A stretch of 64,000 nt of DNA from JAMXLO01 sp046732975. Lineage in GTDB: Bacteria; Pseudomonadota; Alphaproteobacteria; Acetobacterales; Acetobacteraceae. Below, one piece after another: positions 17,287-26,683 of the stretch; the first letter of the stretch is position 1; each line of letters opens with the position of its first letter. Under the pieces are notes generated by a model that searched no databases, was not told the DNA's origin, and saw only the letters and a program-made list of their open reading frames with translations. The position numbers were made by a program, and so were the translations under genes. The stretch is from contig JBKPOG010000107.1 in the NCBI GenBank assembly GCA_046732975.1, positions 10,043 to 74,042 of the forward strand, in the 5' to 3' direction.

Positions 17287-18348
17287 ATGAACAAACGCAT
17301 CGCCTTCGTCGGCGCTGGCGCGATCGGCGGCTATATTGGCGGCAACCTCACCGCGCTTGGGCACGACGTGACGCTGATCGACGCCTGGCCGGCGCATGTG
17401 GAAAGAATGCGCGCCTCGGGCCTGCGGCTATACGGCATGACAGAGCCGGAGAACCGTACGGTGCGGGTCAACGCGATGCACATCACGGATGTGCAGGCGC
17501 TGGCGAAGCAACGGCCGATCGACATCGCCTTCATTGCGGTAAAATCGTACGACACGGTCTGGGCGACGCGGCTGATCCGGCAATACCTGGCACCCGGCGG
17601 TTTCGTGGTGTCGTCCCAGAACTGCATCAACGAAGAGCGGATCGCAGGCGTGGTCGGCTGGGGCCGCACGGTGGGCTGCGTGGTTGGCGGAGGGGTAGGT
17701 GTGGAGTTGTTCGAGCCGGGCCAGGTGCGTCGCACCATGACAAAGAACCCGAACGTCGTGTCGTTCCACGTGGGTGAGCCGCACGGGCGGATCACGCGGC
17801 GTGCCGAGGAATTGGCGACGATGCTCAACGATATCGATACCGCGCATGCGACGGACAATCTATGGGGTGAGCGCTGGACCAAGCTGTGCGTCAACGGCAT
17901 GCGCAATGGGGTCTCTGCGGCGACCGGATTGGGTGGCAATGGGCGCGACAGTCACGATGCGATACGGCGCGTCTGCATCCGGCTGGGTGGTGAGGCGGTG
18001 CGGGTGGGCCAGGCACTTGGCTTCACTCTCGGCAAAGTGGGCGCGCTCGATCCAGAGAAGCTGGCGCTCGCCGCGGAGGATGATCGTCGCGCGCTGGACG
18101 AGATCGAGGGATTGATGCTGGCGGGTACCAGCGCCGCGGCGCGCAGCGATCTGCAACGGCCTTCGATGGCGCAGGACATGGCAAAGGGGCGGCGCACCGA
18201 GATCGAGTTCATGAACGGGTTCATCGCCGAGAAGGGCGCAGAAGTCGGCGTGCCGGCGCCGACCCACGCAATGCTGACCGAGGTGGTGAAGCGCGTGGAA
18301 CGTGGCGAGATCGCTGCCGACCCGGCGAATGTGCTGGCGAACCGCTAG
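17287..18348 (+). CDS. Ketopantoate reductase family protein (2-dehydropantoate 2-reductase-like)
   Basis: NADPH-dependent reductase of the ApbA/PanE fold, 353 aa. The N-terminal Rossmann motif IAFVGAGAIGGYIGGNL (GxGxxG at residues 9-14) and DIAFIAVKSYDT are typical, as are SSQNCINEERIAGVVG and the C-terminal helical domain with ERWTKLCVNGMRNGVSA and SMAQDMAKGRRTEIEFMNGFI. The protein is longer than the usual 290-310 aa PanE and sits in a catabolic setting, so it may act on another 2-keto acid. It is probably co-transcribed with the molybdopterin oxidoreductase. Confidence 0.85.
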   Translation: MNKRIAFVGAGAIGGYIGGNLTALGHDVTLIDAWPAHVERMRASGLRLYGMTEPENRTVRVNAMHITDVQALAKQRPIDIAFIAVKSYDTVWATRLIRQYLAPGGFVVSSQNCINEERIAGVVGWGRTVGCVVGGGVGVELFEPGQVRRTMTKNPNVVSFHVGEPHGRITRRAEELATMLNDIDTAHATDNLWGERWTKLCVNGMRNGVSAATGLGGNGRDSHDAIRRVCIRLGGEAVRVGQALGFTLGKVGALDPEKLALAAEDDRRALDEIEGLMLAGTSAAARSDLQRPSMAQDMAKGRRTEIEFMNGFIAEKGAEVGVPAPTHAMLTEVVKRVERGEIAADPANVLANR

Positions 18349-18370
18349 CGGATGGTACTTGTCCGCTCGG

Positions 18371-19123
18371 TCACTGCGTGAACGTTACCTCTGCAGCACC
18401 CAGCCCCTCGAACTGCACGCCGCAAACGTCACCTGGCTTGAAGTAGCGCAAGCCGGTGTACGAGCCGCAGGTAACGAACTGGCCGGCGCTCACGCCGCCT
18501 TTGTCCCGCAGCATGTTGACCAGCACCACTGCAATCCCAAGTGGATCGCCGGTCGCGTGGCCACCGACCTGCTCCAGCACCGGCGCGCCGTTGACGGTTA
18601 GCGTCACCTTGAGTTTGCCCAGTTCCAGACCGCGCCAGTCGGTGGCAGGTGAGGCATGGACGAAGGCGCCATTGCTGATGCTGTCGGCCAGCTTTTCAAG
18701 GTTCGTGGCGTCTGGGTTTCGATAGCGACTGGTCACCAACTCGATCGCCGCGCAAGCCTCCACGCCCGCCGCGACCTCGTCACGCGAATACGCGGCGGCG
18801 CGCGGTGGAAAGTCGCGACGAAAGATGAATGCGACCTCGCCTTCGACTCCGCATTGCGGCACCAATGCAGCGGGGACGCGTGCCGGCGATGGTTGGATTG
18901 TATCGCCGTAGATCACGCCGCGTGTCGGCTCGCCGCTGGCAGGCGCCATCGCCTTGAACGCGCCCATTGGCTTGCCCATTGCCGCGGTGACCGCGTCCTG
19001 AACAGCGTGCGCATCGGCGACACTCGCGGGGGTTGCATCCGGCGGCAGGCCGTGCGGCAGCTTCCCGGTCCGACGCGCCTCGACTAGCAGGTTGGCCGCG
19101 CGATTGATCTGTCGGGTGTCCAT
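18371..19123 (-). CDS. 2-keto-4-pentenoate hydratase-like protein (FAA hydrolase superfamily)
   Basis: Adds water to 2-oxopent-4-enoate-type intermediates in meta-cleavage pathways, or decarboxylates the related 4-oxalocrotonate. From MDTRQINRAANLL (ATG at 19123, GGAG 8 nt upstream) the product is 250 aa, the usual MhpD size. Typical regions are AHAVQDAV near residue 50, GVEGEVAFIFRRDFP (metal-site glutamates), and the C-terminal GDPLGIAVVLVNMLRDKG with SAGQFVTCGSYTGLRY. It is convergent with the ketopantoate-reductase-like gene and divergent from the RND pump. Confidence 0.88.
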   Translation of the reverse strand: MDTRQINRAANLLVEARRTGKLPHGLPPDATPASVADAHAVQDAVTAAMGKPMGAFKAMAPASGEPTRGVIYGDTIQPSPARVPAALVPQCGVEGEVAFIFRRDFPPRAAAYSRDEVAAGVEACAAIELVTSRYRNPDATNLEKLADSISNGAFVHASPATDWRGLELGKLKVTLTVNGAPVLEQVGGHATGDPLGIAVVLVNMLRDKGGVSAGQFVTCGSYTGLRYFKPGDVCGVQFEGLGAAEVTFTQ

Positions 19124-19180
19124 CTGCCTTCTCTCCATTGGGTCTCGGAGCGTGGCACTCCGCCAGGCATTGGCAAAGCC

Positions 19181-19209
19181 TTGGCAGTCCACGGTTCGGG
19201 TGCAAGAAT
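19181..19209 (+). promoter_or_regulatory. Candidate sigma-70-type promoter for the RND pump
   Basis: TTGGCA at 19181-19186 and AAGAAT at 19204-19209 are separated by 17 bp, in the divergent region 19124-19251 upstream of the RND gene. Five of six bases match the -35 consensus and four of six the -10. Short motifs of this quality also arise by chance in GC-rich DNA. Confidence 0.3.
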
Positions 19210-19251
19210 GGTATCGTCTGGGACAATGCGGACGGAGGGGAACGGCCGGAG

Positions 19252-22200
19252 ATGATCGGCCTGGTGCGGCTATCTTTGCGTCGGCCCTATACCTCGGCCA
19301 TCGCTGCGCTGCTGATCTTTTTGATGGGTGCTCTGTCGATCACCCGGATGATCGTCGACATTTTCCCGGTGATCGATATCCCGGTGGTGCTGGTGGTATG
19401 GAACTATAACGGCCTCACCACCGAGGACATGGAACGGCGAGTCGTGTTCATCTCGGAACGCGCCTACTCGACCACAGTCAACGGCATTTCGCGGATTGAA
19501 TCGAAATCTATTCCCAGCATCGGGCTGCTGCGTGTCTATTTCCAGCCTGGCACCGACATCGGCGGCGCGATCGCACAGATCACCTCGGTGAACAATACGA
19601 TCCTGCGGATTGCGCCGCCCGGCATGCAGCCGCCTGCGGTGATCCAGTTCAACGCCTCGAACGTGCCTGTCGTGCAGGCGACGCTGTCCAGCAAAACGCT
19701 GACCGAGCAACAGATCTACGACTACAGTCTGAACTTCATTCGCGTGAAGCTGTTCACCATCCCCGGTCTGTCCACGCCGGGTCCGTTCGGCGGCAAGTCG
19801 CGACAGATTAACGTCGATATCGATCCGGCGCGGCTGCAGGCGAAGGGATTTTCGCCGACCGATGTGGTGGCGGCGTTACAGGCTTCCAACGTCATCGTGC
19901 CCGCAGGTACGGCGCGCATCGGCGAACGTGAATACAATGTGCAGCTCAATTCCAGCCCGAGCGCGGTCGACCGGTTCAATGCCCTGCCAATCGGTGTCTA
20001 CAACGGCGCACCCGTCACACTCGGCGACGTGGCGCACGTCAGCGATAGCTATGCTACGCAAACCAATATCGTGCATGTCAACGGCAAACGCGCGGTTTAC
20101 CTTGCCATTCTGAAGCATGCGGATGCGTCCACGCTTGCCGTGGTCGATTCGACGCGTGCGGCGCTGCCAGAGATACAGGCGGCGGCCCCGAGTGGGTTGG
20201 AGCTGAAACTCGATTTCGATCAGTCGGTGTTTGTACGCGGCGCAGTGCAGAACGTGATCCGTGAGGCGATTATCTCGTCGATCCTGGTCTCCGCACTGAT
20301 ACTGGTGTTCCTGGGCAGCTGGCGCAACACGGTCATCGTGTCCGCCTCGATCCCGCTGTCGATCTTCGCCGGCATAGTCTGCCTGTTTCTGAGTGGCCAG
20401 ACCGTCAACCTGATGACCCTGGGCGGCCTGGCACTGGCGATCGGGCTCCTGGTCGACAACGCTACCGTCACCATAGAGAACATCCACCGCAACCAAACAC
20501 TCGGCAAGCCGCTCACCATCGCGATTCTTGACGGCAGCAGCGAGGTGATCCAGCCGCTGACCGTCGCCACGCTAGCGATCTGCATCGTGTTCTTCCCGGT
20601 CGTGCTGTTGTTCGGTGTGGCGCGCTATCTGTTCATTCCGCTCGCCGCGACCGTGGTGTTCTGCATGCTGGCGTCCTACGTGCTGTCATTCACCGTGGTG
20701 CCTTCGTTCGCGCGCTTCCTGCTGGCTTCGCAGGCGGAACACCATGGCCCGCCACGCGGTTTCTCCGCCGCGTTCGACCGCGGCTTCAACCGCTTCCGCG
20801 ATGCCTATGGCAGACTGCTGGAAGGTGCGCTGCATCGGCGCGTGTTCGTGCTGACGTGTGCGGGTGTGCTGCTACTTGTATCAGTTGGACTAGGCGCGGT
20901 GATCGGCCTGGATTTCTTTCCCAGCGCCGATGTCGGGCTGATCAAGTTGCACTTCCGCGCGCCAGCCGGGACACGAATCGAGCGCACCGAGGAACTGGTG
21001 CTGCAGGTCGAGGACCGAATCCGGCAGATCATCCCGGCCAATGAACTTGAGACCGTCAACGACACGGTCGGGGCGCTGTCATCGTTCAACATGGCCTTTG
21101 TCCCGACCGACAATGTCGGTGACATGGACGCCGAGATCCTGATCTCGCTAAAACCCGAGCATCATCCCTCGATCGATTACATCCGCGCCATCCGCAGCAA
21201 ACTGCCAGATGAATTCCCCGGTAGCATCTTTTATTTCCAAACCGCGGATATCGTCAGCCAGGTGCTGAATTTCGGCCTGTCCGCACCGATTGACGTGCAG
21301 GTGCAGGACGTGAACTTCGACCGTGCATCGGAACTTGCCCGCAGACTTCTGGCGCGCATGCAGCGGATACCGGGCGTGGCCGATCCGCACATGGTCCAGG
21401 TACTGAACTACCCGTCATTACAAGTGGATGTGGACCGTCTGCGCGCCGCGAAACTGAACGTGTCGCAGCGTGACGTGGCCAACAACGTGCTTACCACGCT
21501 TTCCTCCAGTTCGCTGGTAGCGCCGAACTTCTTCCTCAACCCGCAGAACAATGTGAACTACTTCGTCGCGGTGCAGACGCCAATTGAGCGAATCAACTCG
21601 GTCGGTGACTTGCTTGATACTGTGGTCAACCGTCCAACCGCTGACGGCCTCGCCGGGCCTGCGGCGCAACCGGGTGCGCCGGTGATCCGGCTCGGCGAAA
21701 TCGCAACGGTGTCACCGCGATCGACGCTGGAATCGGTCAGCCACTACACAGTGCAGCGTGAGCTCGATATCGCTGCCAACGTCGATGGCCGGGACCTCGG
21801 CTCGACCGCCGCAGACATCCAGAGTGCAATCAACGATATCAGCAAGGGTCTGCCGATCACCACCAAGATCCTGATCCTTGGCCAGAACGAGGTGATGCAG
21901 AGCTCCTTCAGGAGTCTCGCCCTGGGCATGGTGCTCGCTGTGCTCTTGGTCTATGCGCTGCTGGTGGTGCTGTTCCAGTCCTGGGTGGATCCGCTCATCA
22001 TCATGATGGCAGTGCCAGGTGCGCTGGTGGGCATCCTATGGATGCTGGCCCTGTCGAACACCACCATCAATGTCGAATCACTGATGGGCGCCATCATGTC
22101 GATCGGCATTTCAGTGTCGAACTCGATTCTGGTCGTCAGCTTTGCCAACGATCTGCGTGCACGCGAAGAAGTCGGCCCGGTGCGGGCCGTGATTGAGGCC

Positions 22201-22479
22201 GGCCGCATCCGCCTGCGTCCGGTACTGATGACCGCACTCGCGATGATCATCGGCATGGTGCCGATGGCGCTCGGCCTCGGCGAAGCGGGTGAGCAGAATG
22301 CGCCGCTCGGCCGCGCAGTGATCGGCGGTCTGATCGTGGCGACGATATCGACGCTATTCATCGTCCCGATCTTCTACACATTGCTGCGGCGCAGGCCACC
22401 ATCTCTACACAGCCTCGATACGCGCTTCGCGGCTGAGGCGGCGGGTGCGTCCGGTTCGGGGGAAGCTCACCATGGCTAA
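19252..22479 (+). CDS. RND family multidrug efflux inner-membrane transporter (AcrB/MexB-like)
   Basis: Proton-driven exporter of 1075 aa with the standard two-fold RND topology. Membrane segment 1 is near residues 15-32, followed by a periplasmic domain containing GGKSRQINVDIDPARL. The central membrane block has the proton-relay region LGGLALAIGLLVDNATVTIENI. A second periplasmic domain starts at GLDFFPSADVGLIKLHFRAPAG, and a second membrane block includes GMVPMALGLGEAGEQNAPLGRAV. The first membrane block carries one acidic proton-relay candidate (LVDNATVTIEN). The ATG at 19252 gives the usual N-terminus, LVRLSLRRPY. It overlaps the membrane-fusion gene by 8 bp. Confidence 0.93.
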   Translation: MIGLVRLSLRRPYTSAIAALLIFLMGALSITRMIVDIFPVIDIPVVLVVWNYNGLTTEDMERRVVFISERAYSTTVNGISRIESKSIPSIGLLRVYFQPGTDIGGAIAQITSVNNTILRIAPPGMQPPAVIQFNASNVPVVQATLSSKTLTEQQIYDYSLNFIRVKLFTIPGLSTPGPFGGKSRQINVDIDPARLQAKGFSPTDVVAALQASNVIVPAGTARIGEREYNVQLNSSPSAVDRFNALPIGVYNGAPVTLGDVAHVSDSYATQTNIVHVNGKRAVYLAILKHADASTLAVVDSTRAALPEIQAAAPSGLELKLDFDQSVFVRGAVQNVIREAIISSILVSALILVFLGSWRNTVIVSASIPLSIFAGIVCLFLSGQTVNLMTLGGLALAIGLLVDNATVTIENIHRNQTLGKPLTIAILDGSSEVIQPLTVATLAICIVFFPVVLLFGVARYLFIPLAATVVFCMLASYVLSFTVVPSFARFLLASQAEHHGPPRGFSAAFDRGFNRFRDAYGRLLEGALHRRVFVLTCAGVLLLVSVGLGAVIGLDFFPSADVGLIKLHFRAPAGTRIERTEELVLQVEDRIRQIIPANELETVNDTVGALSSFNMAFVPTDNVGDMDAEILISLKPEHHPSIDYIRAIRSKLPDEFPGSIFYFQTADIVSQVLNFGLSAPIDVQVQDVNFDRASELARRLLARMQRIPGVADPHMVQVLNYPSLQVDVDRLRAAKLNVSQRDVANNVLTTLSSSSLVAPNFFLNPQNNVNYFVAVQTPIERINSVGDLLDTVVNRPTADGLAGPAAQPGAPVIRLGEIATVSPRSTLESVSHYTVQRELDIAANVDGRDLGSTAADIQSAINDISKGLPITTKILILGQNEVMQSSFRSLALGMVLAVLLVYALLVVLFQSWVDPLIIMMAVPGALVGILWMLALSNTTINVESLMGAIMSIGISVSNSILVVSFANDLRAREEVGPVRAVIEAGRIRLRPVLMTALAMIIGMVPMALGLGEAGEQNAPLGRAVIGGLIVATISTLFIVPIFYTLLRRRPPSLHSLDTRFAAEAAGASGSGEAHHG

Positions 22480-23587
22480 AGGCCGATTTCGTTCGCTGCT
22501 GGTATATTCAATCGGGATCCTGCTGGTCTCCGGTGCAGCGCTGACCGCGGTACGGCTGTGGCATGACAAGGACGCCCAGCTTATCGCGGCGCGAGAAGCG
22601 ATGGCGGCAGAACTGGCGAAGGGGCCGGCAGTGCAGGTGACAACCGTCGCGCAGGGCCCGAAGGAGCGACAGATCTCGCTGCTGGGTGATACGCGTGCGT
22701 ATCAGGTGGCGACGCTGTACGGCAAGGTCGGGGGTTACTTAAAGTCGGTCACAGTGGACCGTGGCGACCACGTGAAGGCAGGGCAGGTCTTGGCCCAGGT
22801 GGAGTCAGCAGAGACCGACCGACAATTCGATGCAGCAGTGAGCGACCTGGAGAACAAGCGCAAGAATGCCGATCGCGAGAATGAGCTGGTGAAGCGCGGC
22901 TGGACCTCGGTGCAATCGGCGGATCAGGCGAACACCTCATTTCGCATGGCGCAGGCGAACATGGAACAGCTTGCGGTCATGAAGTCGTATGAGGTGCTGC
23001 GCGCGCCATTCGACGGCACGGTTACGGCGCGTTTCGTCGATGTTGGGGCGCTGGTGCAGAGTTCGGTGACCAACCAGACGTCCAACCAGCCGGTGATGAC
23101 CATCGCGGACATGAGCCGGCTGCGCGTCGACGTTTACGTCGAGCAAAAGGATGTACCGTTTGTGCACGTCGGCGATCTCGCCGATGTCACTGATGGTTCC
23201 AATCCGGACCGCAAGGTGCAGGCGCGGATCGCCAGGTCTGCTGAGCAGCTCGACCCGCGCACGCGGACGCTGTTCGTTGAACTCGACGTTGATAACACCA
23301 ATGAATTCTTGATGCCAGGCAGCTTCGCCTACGTCACACTTCATGTGCCAGTGCCGAGTTATCCTGAGGTTCCGGTCGCGGGGCTGGTGGTGCGCGGCAC
23401 CAACACATTTATCGCTAATGTGAGTGCGGACAGCACGGTCAAACTCCAGCCGGTGAAGGTGGCGAACACGGACGGCCTGCGCGCCAGCCTCGCGGAAGGT
23501 GGTCGCGTAGGTGAACGTGTGGTGCTCAATCCGCCGGAGGAAGTAAGCGACGGCAGCCGAGTGCGGCCGATTGAACCCAATCGCTGA
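22472..23587 (+). CDS. RND efflux periplasmic adaptor (membrane fusion protein)
   Basis: Periplasmic adaptor of 371 aa linking the RND transporter to an outer-membrane channel. The N-terminus has one membrane anchor (SLLVYSIGILLVSGAALTAV). A lipoyl-type hairpin domain is seen in VGGYLKSVTVDRGDHVKAGQVLAQVES, followed by an alpha-helical hairpin (residues about 110-165) and then LRAPFDGTVTARFVDVGALV and the beta-barrel domain. The gene starts inside the last codons of the RND gene. Having the transporter first and the adaptor second is the reverse of the acrAB order, and no outer-membrane factor gene follows. Confidence 0.9.
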   Translation: MAKGRFRSLLVYSIGILLVSGAALTAVRLWHDKDAQLIAAREAMAAELAKGPAVQVTTVAQGPKERQISLLGDTRAYQVATLYGKVGGYLKSVTVDRGDHVKAGQVLAQVESAETDRQFDAAVSDLENKRKNADRENELVKRGWTSVQSADQANTSFRMAQANMEQLAVMKSYEVLRAPFDGTVTARFVDVGALVQSSVTNQTSNQPVMTIADMSRLRVDVYVEQKDVPFVHVGDLADVTDGSNPDRKVQARIARSAEQLDPRTRTLFVELDVDNTNEFLMPGSFAYVTLHVPVPSYPEVPVAGLVVRGTNTFIANVSADSTVKLQPVKVANTDGLRASLAEGGRVGERVVLNPPEEVSDGSRVRPIEPNR

Positions 23588-23591
23588 CGAG

Positions 23592-24785
23592 ATGACGCAG
23601 ATCTGGCCGGTGAAGGTCCACACCGGCGTACGCGTGAGGATGCGCGACGGTGTCGAACTTATGTCCGCGTGACCCGGCCTGACGCACCAGGACGGTTCCC
23701 TGCGTGATGGAATATCACCCATCTCCATTGCCTGACTGTCGCGACGAGTATCCGCCGGTGGTGCCGTATCTGGCTGAACGCGGTTATGCGGTGGTGCAGT
23801 ACGATGTGCGCGGGACCGGCAGTTCGTCCGGATTTCCACCGGCACTTATTCGCCTGAGGAGGGGCAAGACGGCCGACTTGGTTGGATGGATTGCCGAGCA
23901 GCCGTGGTGCAGCGGCGCGGTCGGCATAATCGGCAGTCGTACGGCGGGATTGTGCAGTGGTAGGTCGCAGTGCAGCGGCCTCCAGTGCTGAAGGCGATCG
24001 TGGTGCGCTCTGCGGTATACGGGCTTCACCAATCCCGGCGGATGCGTTCGGCCGTGGATGTTCAAATATGCTCTGCGCCGCGTCTCGAGGTGGCGTATTT
24101 TCATGTCAAGCTATACGATGTTGCCAACGACGGTGCTGTGCGTTGATCTGCGACGCTGGGCTACTTGCGGTCCATCGCAATTCGCATGAGGTTCCGTCGC
24201 TGCTGGTTCCGGGCCACGTGTATACATTGCGCTTTGCCTTGCGGCATTCCGCGTATCGGGTCGCGGCAGGCCACCGCTTGCGCGTCGCAATTGCGAGCGC
24301 CGAGTTCCAGAATGCTTGGCCGATAGGCCAAACCGGCGGTGAACACGGTGCACTTGGCCGCAGCAACGCGTCGCACATCGTGCTTCCGGTTGCACCGGAT
24401 GATGCCGACCCTTTTACGCCGATTCGTTCAACTGCGTCGCCACACTCATTGCCTGCCCCGGAGACGCTGGCACAGCCCACGTATCGCTTGGAACTCGACC
24501 TGGTGAATGACACGGTAAGTTGCGTCTTGCAGCCGCCGGACGTGGGGCGGACGAGTAGCCATTCGCACTACACGGTGTCCAATCGTGAATCGGCACATAC
24601 CATGATCTCGGCATTGCCAACGCATCTCGCAGTACATCTGATGATAGGCATCCGGATCGAGGCAGCCTGTCAGAGCTCGAGCCATCCAACCGGCTACACG
24701 CATCTCTCGCAGGTGTGGATCACCTGACGGTACAGAACACTTCCGCAAGAGCTGGAACGCGACTGTACCGCGTACACTGTCCTGA
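23592..24785 (+). pseudogene. Decayed CocE/NonD-type hydrolase (X-Pro dipeptidyl-peptidase S15 family)
   Basis: Family-like sequence can be followed only by switching frames. It begins MTQIWPVKVHTGVRVRMRDG at 23592 and shifts after LMSA into TRPDAPGRFPA. Another shift gives VMEYHPSPLPDCRDEYPP and YAVVQYDVRGTGSSSGFPP. It then shifts near 23935 into a QSYGGIVQW stretch (the nucleophile-elbow region) that carries a stop codon. The region between about 24030 and 24100 lacks most of the middle of the protein. The C-terminal domain resumes with YRVAAGHRLRVAIASAEFQNAWP and ends, after one more shift, DGTEHFRKSWNATVPRTLS with a stop at 24783-24785. The intact family is about 650-670 aa; about 400 codons remain. 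Confidence 0.85.
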
Positions 24786-24857
24786 TCTTATGCCGTTACC
24801 GGCGACGGACCCAGCTTTGTTTTGCCGGCGTCAACCTTGGCGTGGTAAGGGCAAACT

Positions 24858-25640
24858 ATGGGCTACTGGGGCAAGATCATCGGCGGCGTGGCGGGATTCG
24901 CCATGGGCGGCCCGATGGGCGCCGTGGTCGGTGCTGCTCTGGGACATGCGGCAGACGCCGGGGCAGCAGGTGATTTCGGTATGCGCTTCGTGCCGCAGGC
25001 CGGTTGGAACCCGGCGCGCCTGGCAGCGATGTTCAGCCGTCGCGACCAACTTTTCGCGATCTGTGTTGTTGTGCTGTCCGCCAAGCTTGCCAAATGTGAT
25101 GGCCCGGTCAGGCGCGAGGAGATCGACGCGTTCAAGCGTCAGTTCCGGATCCCGCCCGAGTCGGTGCGCGACATTGGCCGCCTGTTCGACCAGGCACGCG
25201 ATAGCTCCGAGGGGTATGAGAGTTACGCATCGCAGTTGGGCGATGCATTCGCCGACAACCGAGGTATGCTGGAGGACGTGCTTGCGGCTCTGTTTGCAAT
25301 TGCGAGAGCCGACGGACCGATGAACCGGCAGGAATTCGACTTCCTGTCACGCACGCATCGCGCGCTCGGGTTGGATCAGAACGCCTGGGACCGCGCGCGC
25401 GGCGGTAGTTCCCGTCAGGCGCCAGCGCCCGAAGAGCCCGATGCGTACGCGGAACTCGGCGTAGCACCGTCGGCAAGCGCCGAGGTCATCCGCGCCACCT
25501 GGAAGCGGCTGATGCGCGAGAACCACCCTGACAGCCTGGCGGCACGCGGTGTGCCCGCTGAGTTCATTGCGCGTGCCAACGAGAAGGTGGCGCGGATCAA
25601 TGCGGCGTGGGACCGGATCAAGCGCGAGCGCGGCTTATGA
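24858..25640 (+). CDS. DjlA-like co-chaperone (TerB-like domain plus C-terminal J domain)
   Basis: A 260-aa protein with a Gly-rich hydrophobic N-terminus (GKIIGGVAGFAMGGPMGAVVGAALG) that could insert in the membrane, as in DjlA. A TerB-like helical domain spans about residues 60-180, containing LSAKLAKCDGPVRREEIDAFK and ALFAIARADGPMNRQEFDFL. The C-terminal J domain (about 195-258) has the DnaK-stimulating HPD at 223-225. It overlaps the amidase gene by 4 bp (ATGA at 25637-25640). Confidence 0.9.
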   Translation: MGYWGKIIGGVAGFAMGGPMGAVVGAALGHAADAGAAGDFGMRFVPQAGWNPARLAAMFSRRDQLFAICVVVLSAKLAKCDGPVRREEIDAFKRQFRIPPESVRDIGRLFDQARDSSEGYESYASQLGDAFADNRGMLEDVLAALFAIARADGPMNRQEFDFLSRTHRALGLDQNAWDRARGGSSRQAPAPEEPDAYAELGVAPSASAEVIRATWKRLMRENHPDSLAARGVPAEFIARANEKVARINAAWDRIKRERGL

Positions 25641-26359
25641 GCCTCCGTATTCGGGACCTGCCGAGCCCGAATCAGGACGACCGGCCGCCGAGTACGCCAA
25701 TCGACATGCTGATTCTACATTACACCGGTATGCGCAATGCCAGGGAAGCGATCGAACGGCTATGCAATCCCGCCGCGCATGTGTCGTCGCACTACGTGGT
25801 GGACGAGGATGGCGCCGTATTGCGGCTCGTGCCGGAAGAACGGCGCGCGCACCATGCCGGCGTGTCATATTGGCGCGGCAATCGCGGGTTGAACGGACGG
25901 TCGATTGGCATCGAGATCGTCAACCCGGGTCATGAGTGGGGCTACCGCGACTTTCCTGTGCTGCAGCTTGCTGCGGTCTGCGACCTGTGCTTGGCAATTC
26001 TGGCTCGGCATCCGATTCCGCAGCGCAATATCGTTGCGCACAGCGATGTCGCACCCGATCGTAAACAGGATCCAGGTGAAAAGTTCGACTGGCAGGGGTT
26101 GGCGGCGAACGGAGTGGGGCTGTGGCCGGAGAATGACGAAGACTTGACCGGCGGCCGTCACGCCTCCGTCCTTGAGGTCAGGGCGGCACTGATCGATATC
26201 GGCTATGACGTGACTGGCGATGGCCCGTTCGATGCGCAAGTCGCCACCGTGCTCCGGGCATTCCAGCGACATTGGCGACAGGAAGCAATTACCGGTGAAG
26301 CCGACCCGGGCACACTCGCGCAACTGAATGCAATTCGGCGTACCGTGTTGGCGCGGTGA
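25637..26359 (+). CDS. N-acetylmuramoyl-L-alanine amidase (AmpD-like) with peptidoglycan-binding domain
   Basis: Zinc amidase that cleaves the bond between N-acetylmuramic acid and the stem peptide, probably on recycled anhydro-muropeptides in the cytoplasm since no signal peptide is present. In the 240-aa product the predicted zinc ligands are His28 (LILHYTG), His135 (AHSDVAP) and Asp145 (KQDPG). HVSSHYVVDEDG and GRSIGIEIVNPGHEWG are also typical of Amidase_2. Residues about 165-232 form a PG_binding_1 domain (EVRAALIDIGYDVTGDGPFD, RAFQRHW). The ATG at 25637 is supported by the overlap with the DjlA-like gene. Confidence 0.92.
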   Translation: MSLRIRDLPSPNQDDRPPSTPIDMLILHYTGMRNAREAIERLCNPAAHVSSHYVVDEDGAVLRLVPEERRAHHAGVSYWRGNRGLNGRSIGIEIVNPGHEWGYRDFPVLQLAAVCDLCLAILARHPIPQRNIVAHSDVAPDRKQDPGEKFDWQGLAANGVGLWPENDEDLTGGRHASVLEVRAALIDIGYDVTGDGPFDAQVATVLRAFQRHWRQEAITGEADPGTLAQLNAIRRTVLAR

Positions 26360-26389
26360 TTGGGCTCCGACCGCCAGTGCGCGTCGGCG

Positions 26390-26683
26390 CTACGGTCTAT
26401 TGGCTGAGTGGGATGGTGGCGTTACTGCTGGTCCGCTCTTGCTACCGGGTTTGCCCGGTATTTTGCTGGTATCCTGCTGCGAAGAGGTTGAGCTGTTCGG
26501 CTGCGAGCTGACGCGATCTTGCCCTGATCTCGCCGCCGGTCCGTTCTTGCTGCCAGGTTGGCCTGCTATTCCGGCACCCGAGTTCTGTGCACTCGGCGCA
26601 GTTGCGGCAGGATTGCCAGCGGTTTGCGCCCCGGCGGGGACGGCCAGAAAGACAATCACGGTGGTTGCCTTCAGCAGGTTCAT
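26390..26683 (-). CDS. Small secreted Gly/Ser/Pro-rich protein with internal repeat
   Basis: A 97-aa product starting MNLLKATTVIVFLAVPAGAQ, a good signal peptide cleaved near residue 20. The mature region is low-complexity and contains an imperfect 13-residue repeat, GQPGSKNGPAARS at 41-53 and GKPGSKSGPAVTP at 77-89. GGAGG precedes the ATG by 5 nt, a near-perfect ribosome site that decides the start over a longer upstream frame. Composition is hydrophilic and probably disordered. The family is not recognised; location is probably periplasmic or extracellular. Confidence 0.65.
   Translation of the reverse strand: MNLLKATTVIVFLAVPAGAQTAGNPAATAPSAQNSGAGIAGQPGSKNGPAARSGQDRVSSQPNSSTSSQQDTSKIPGKPGSKSGPAVTPPSHSANRP

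Noticed and set aside
16180..17397. 405-codon minus-strand open frame opposite the molybdopterin oxidoreductase
   Set aside because: No recognisable domain or ribosome site; the sense strand has conserved Fe-S and molybdopterin motifs.
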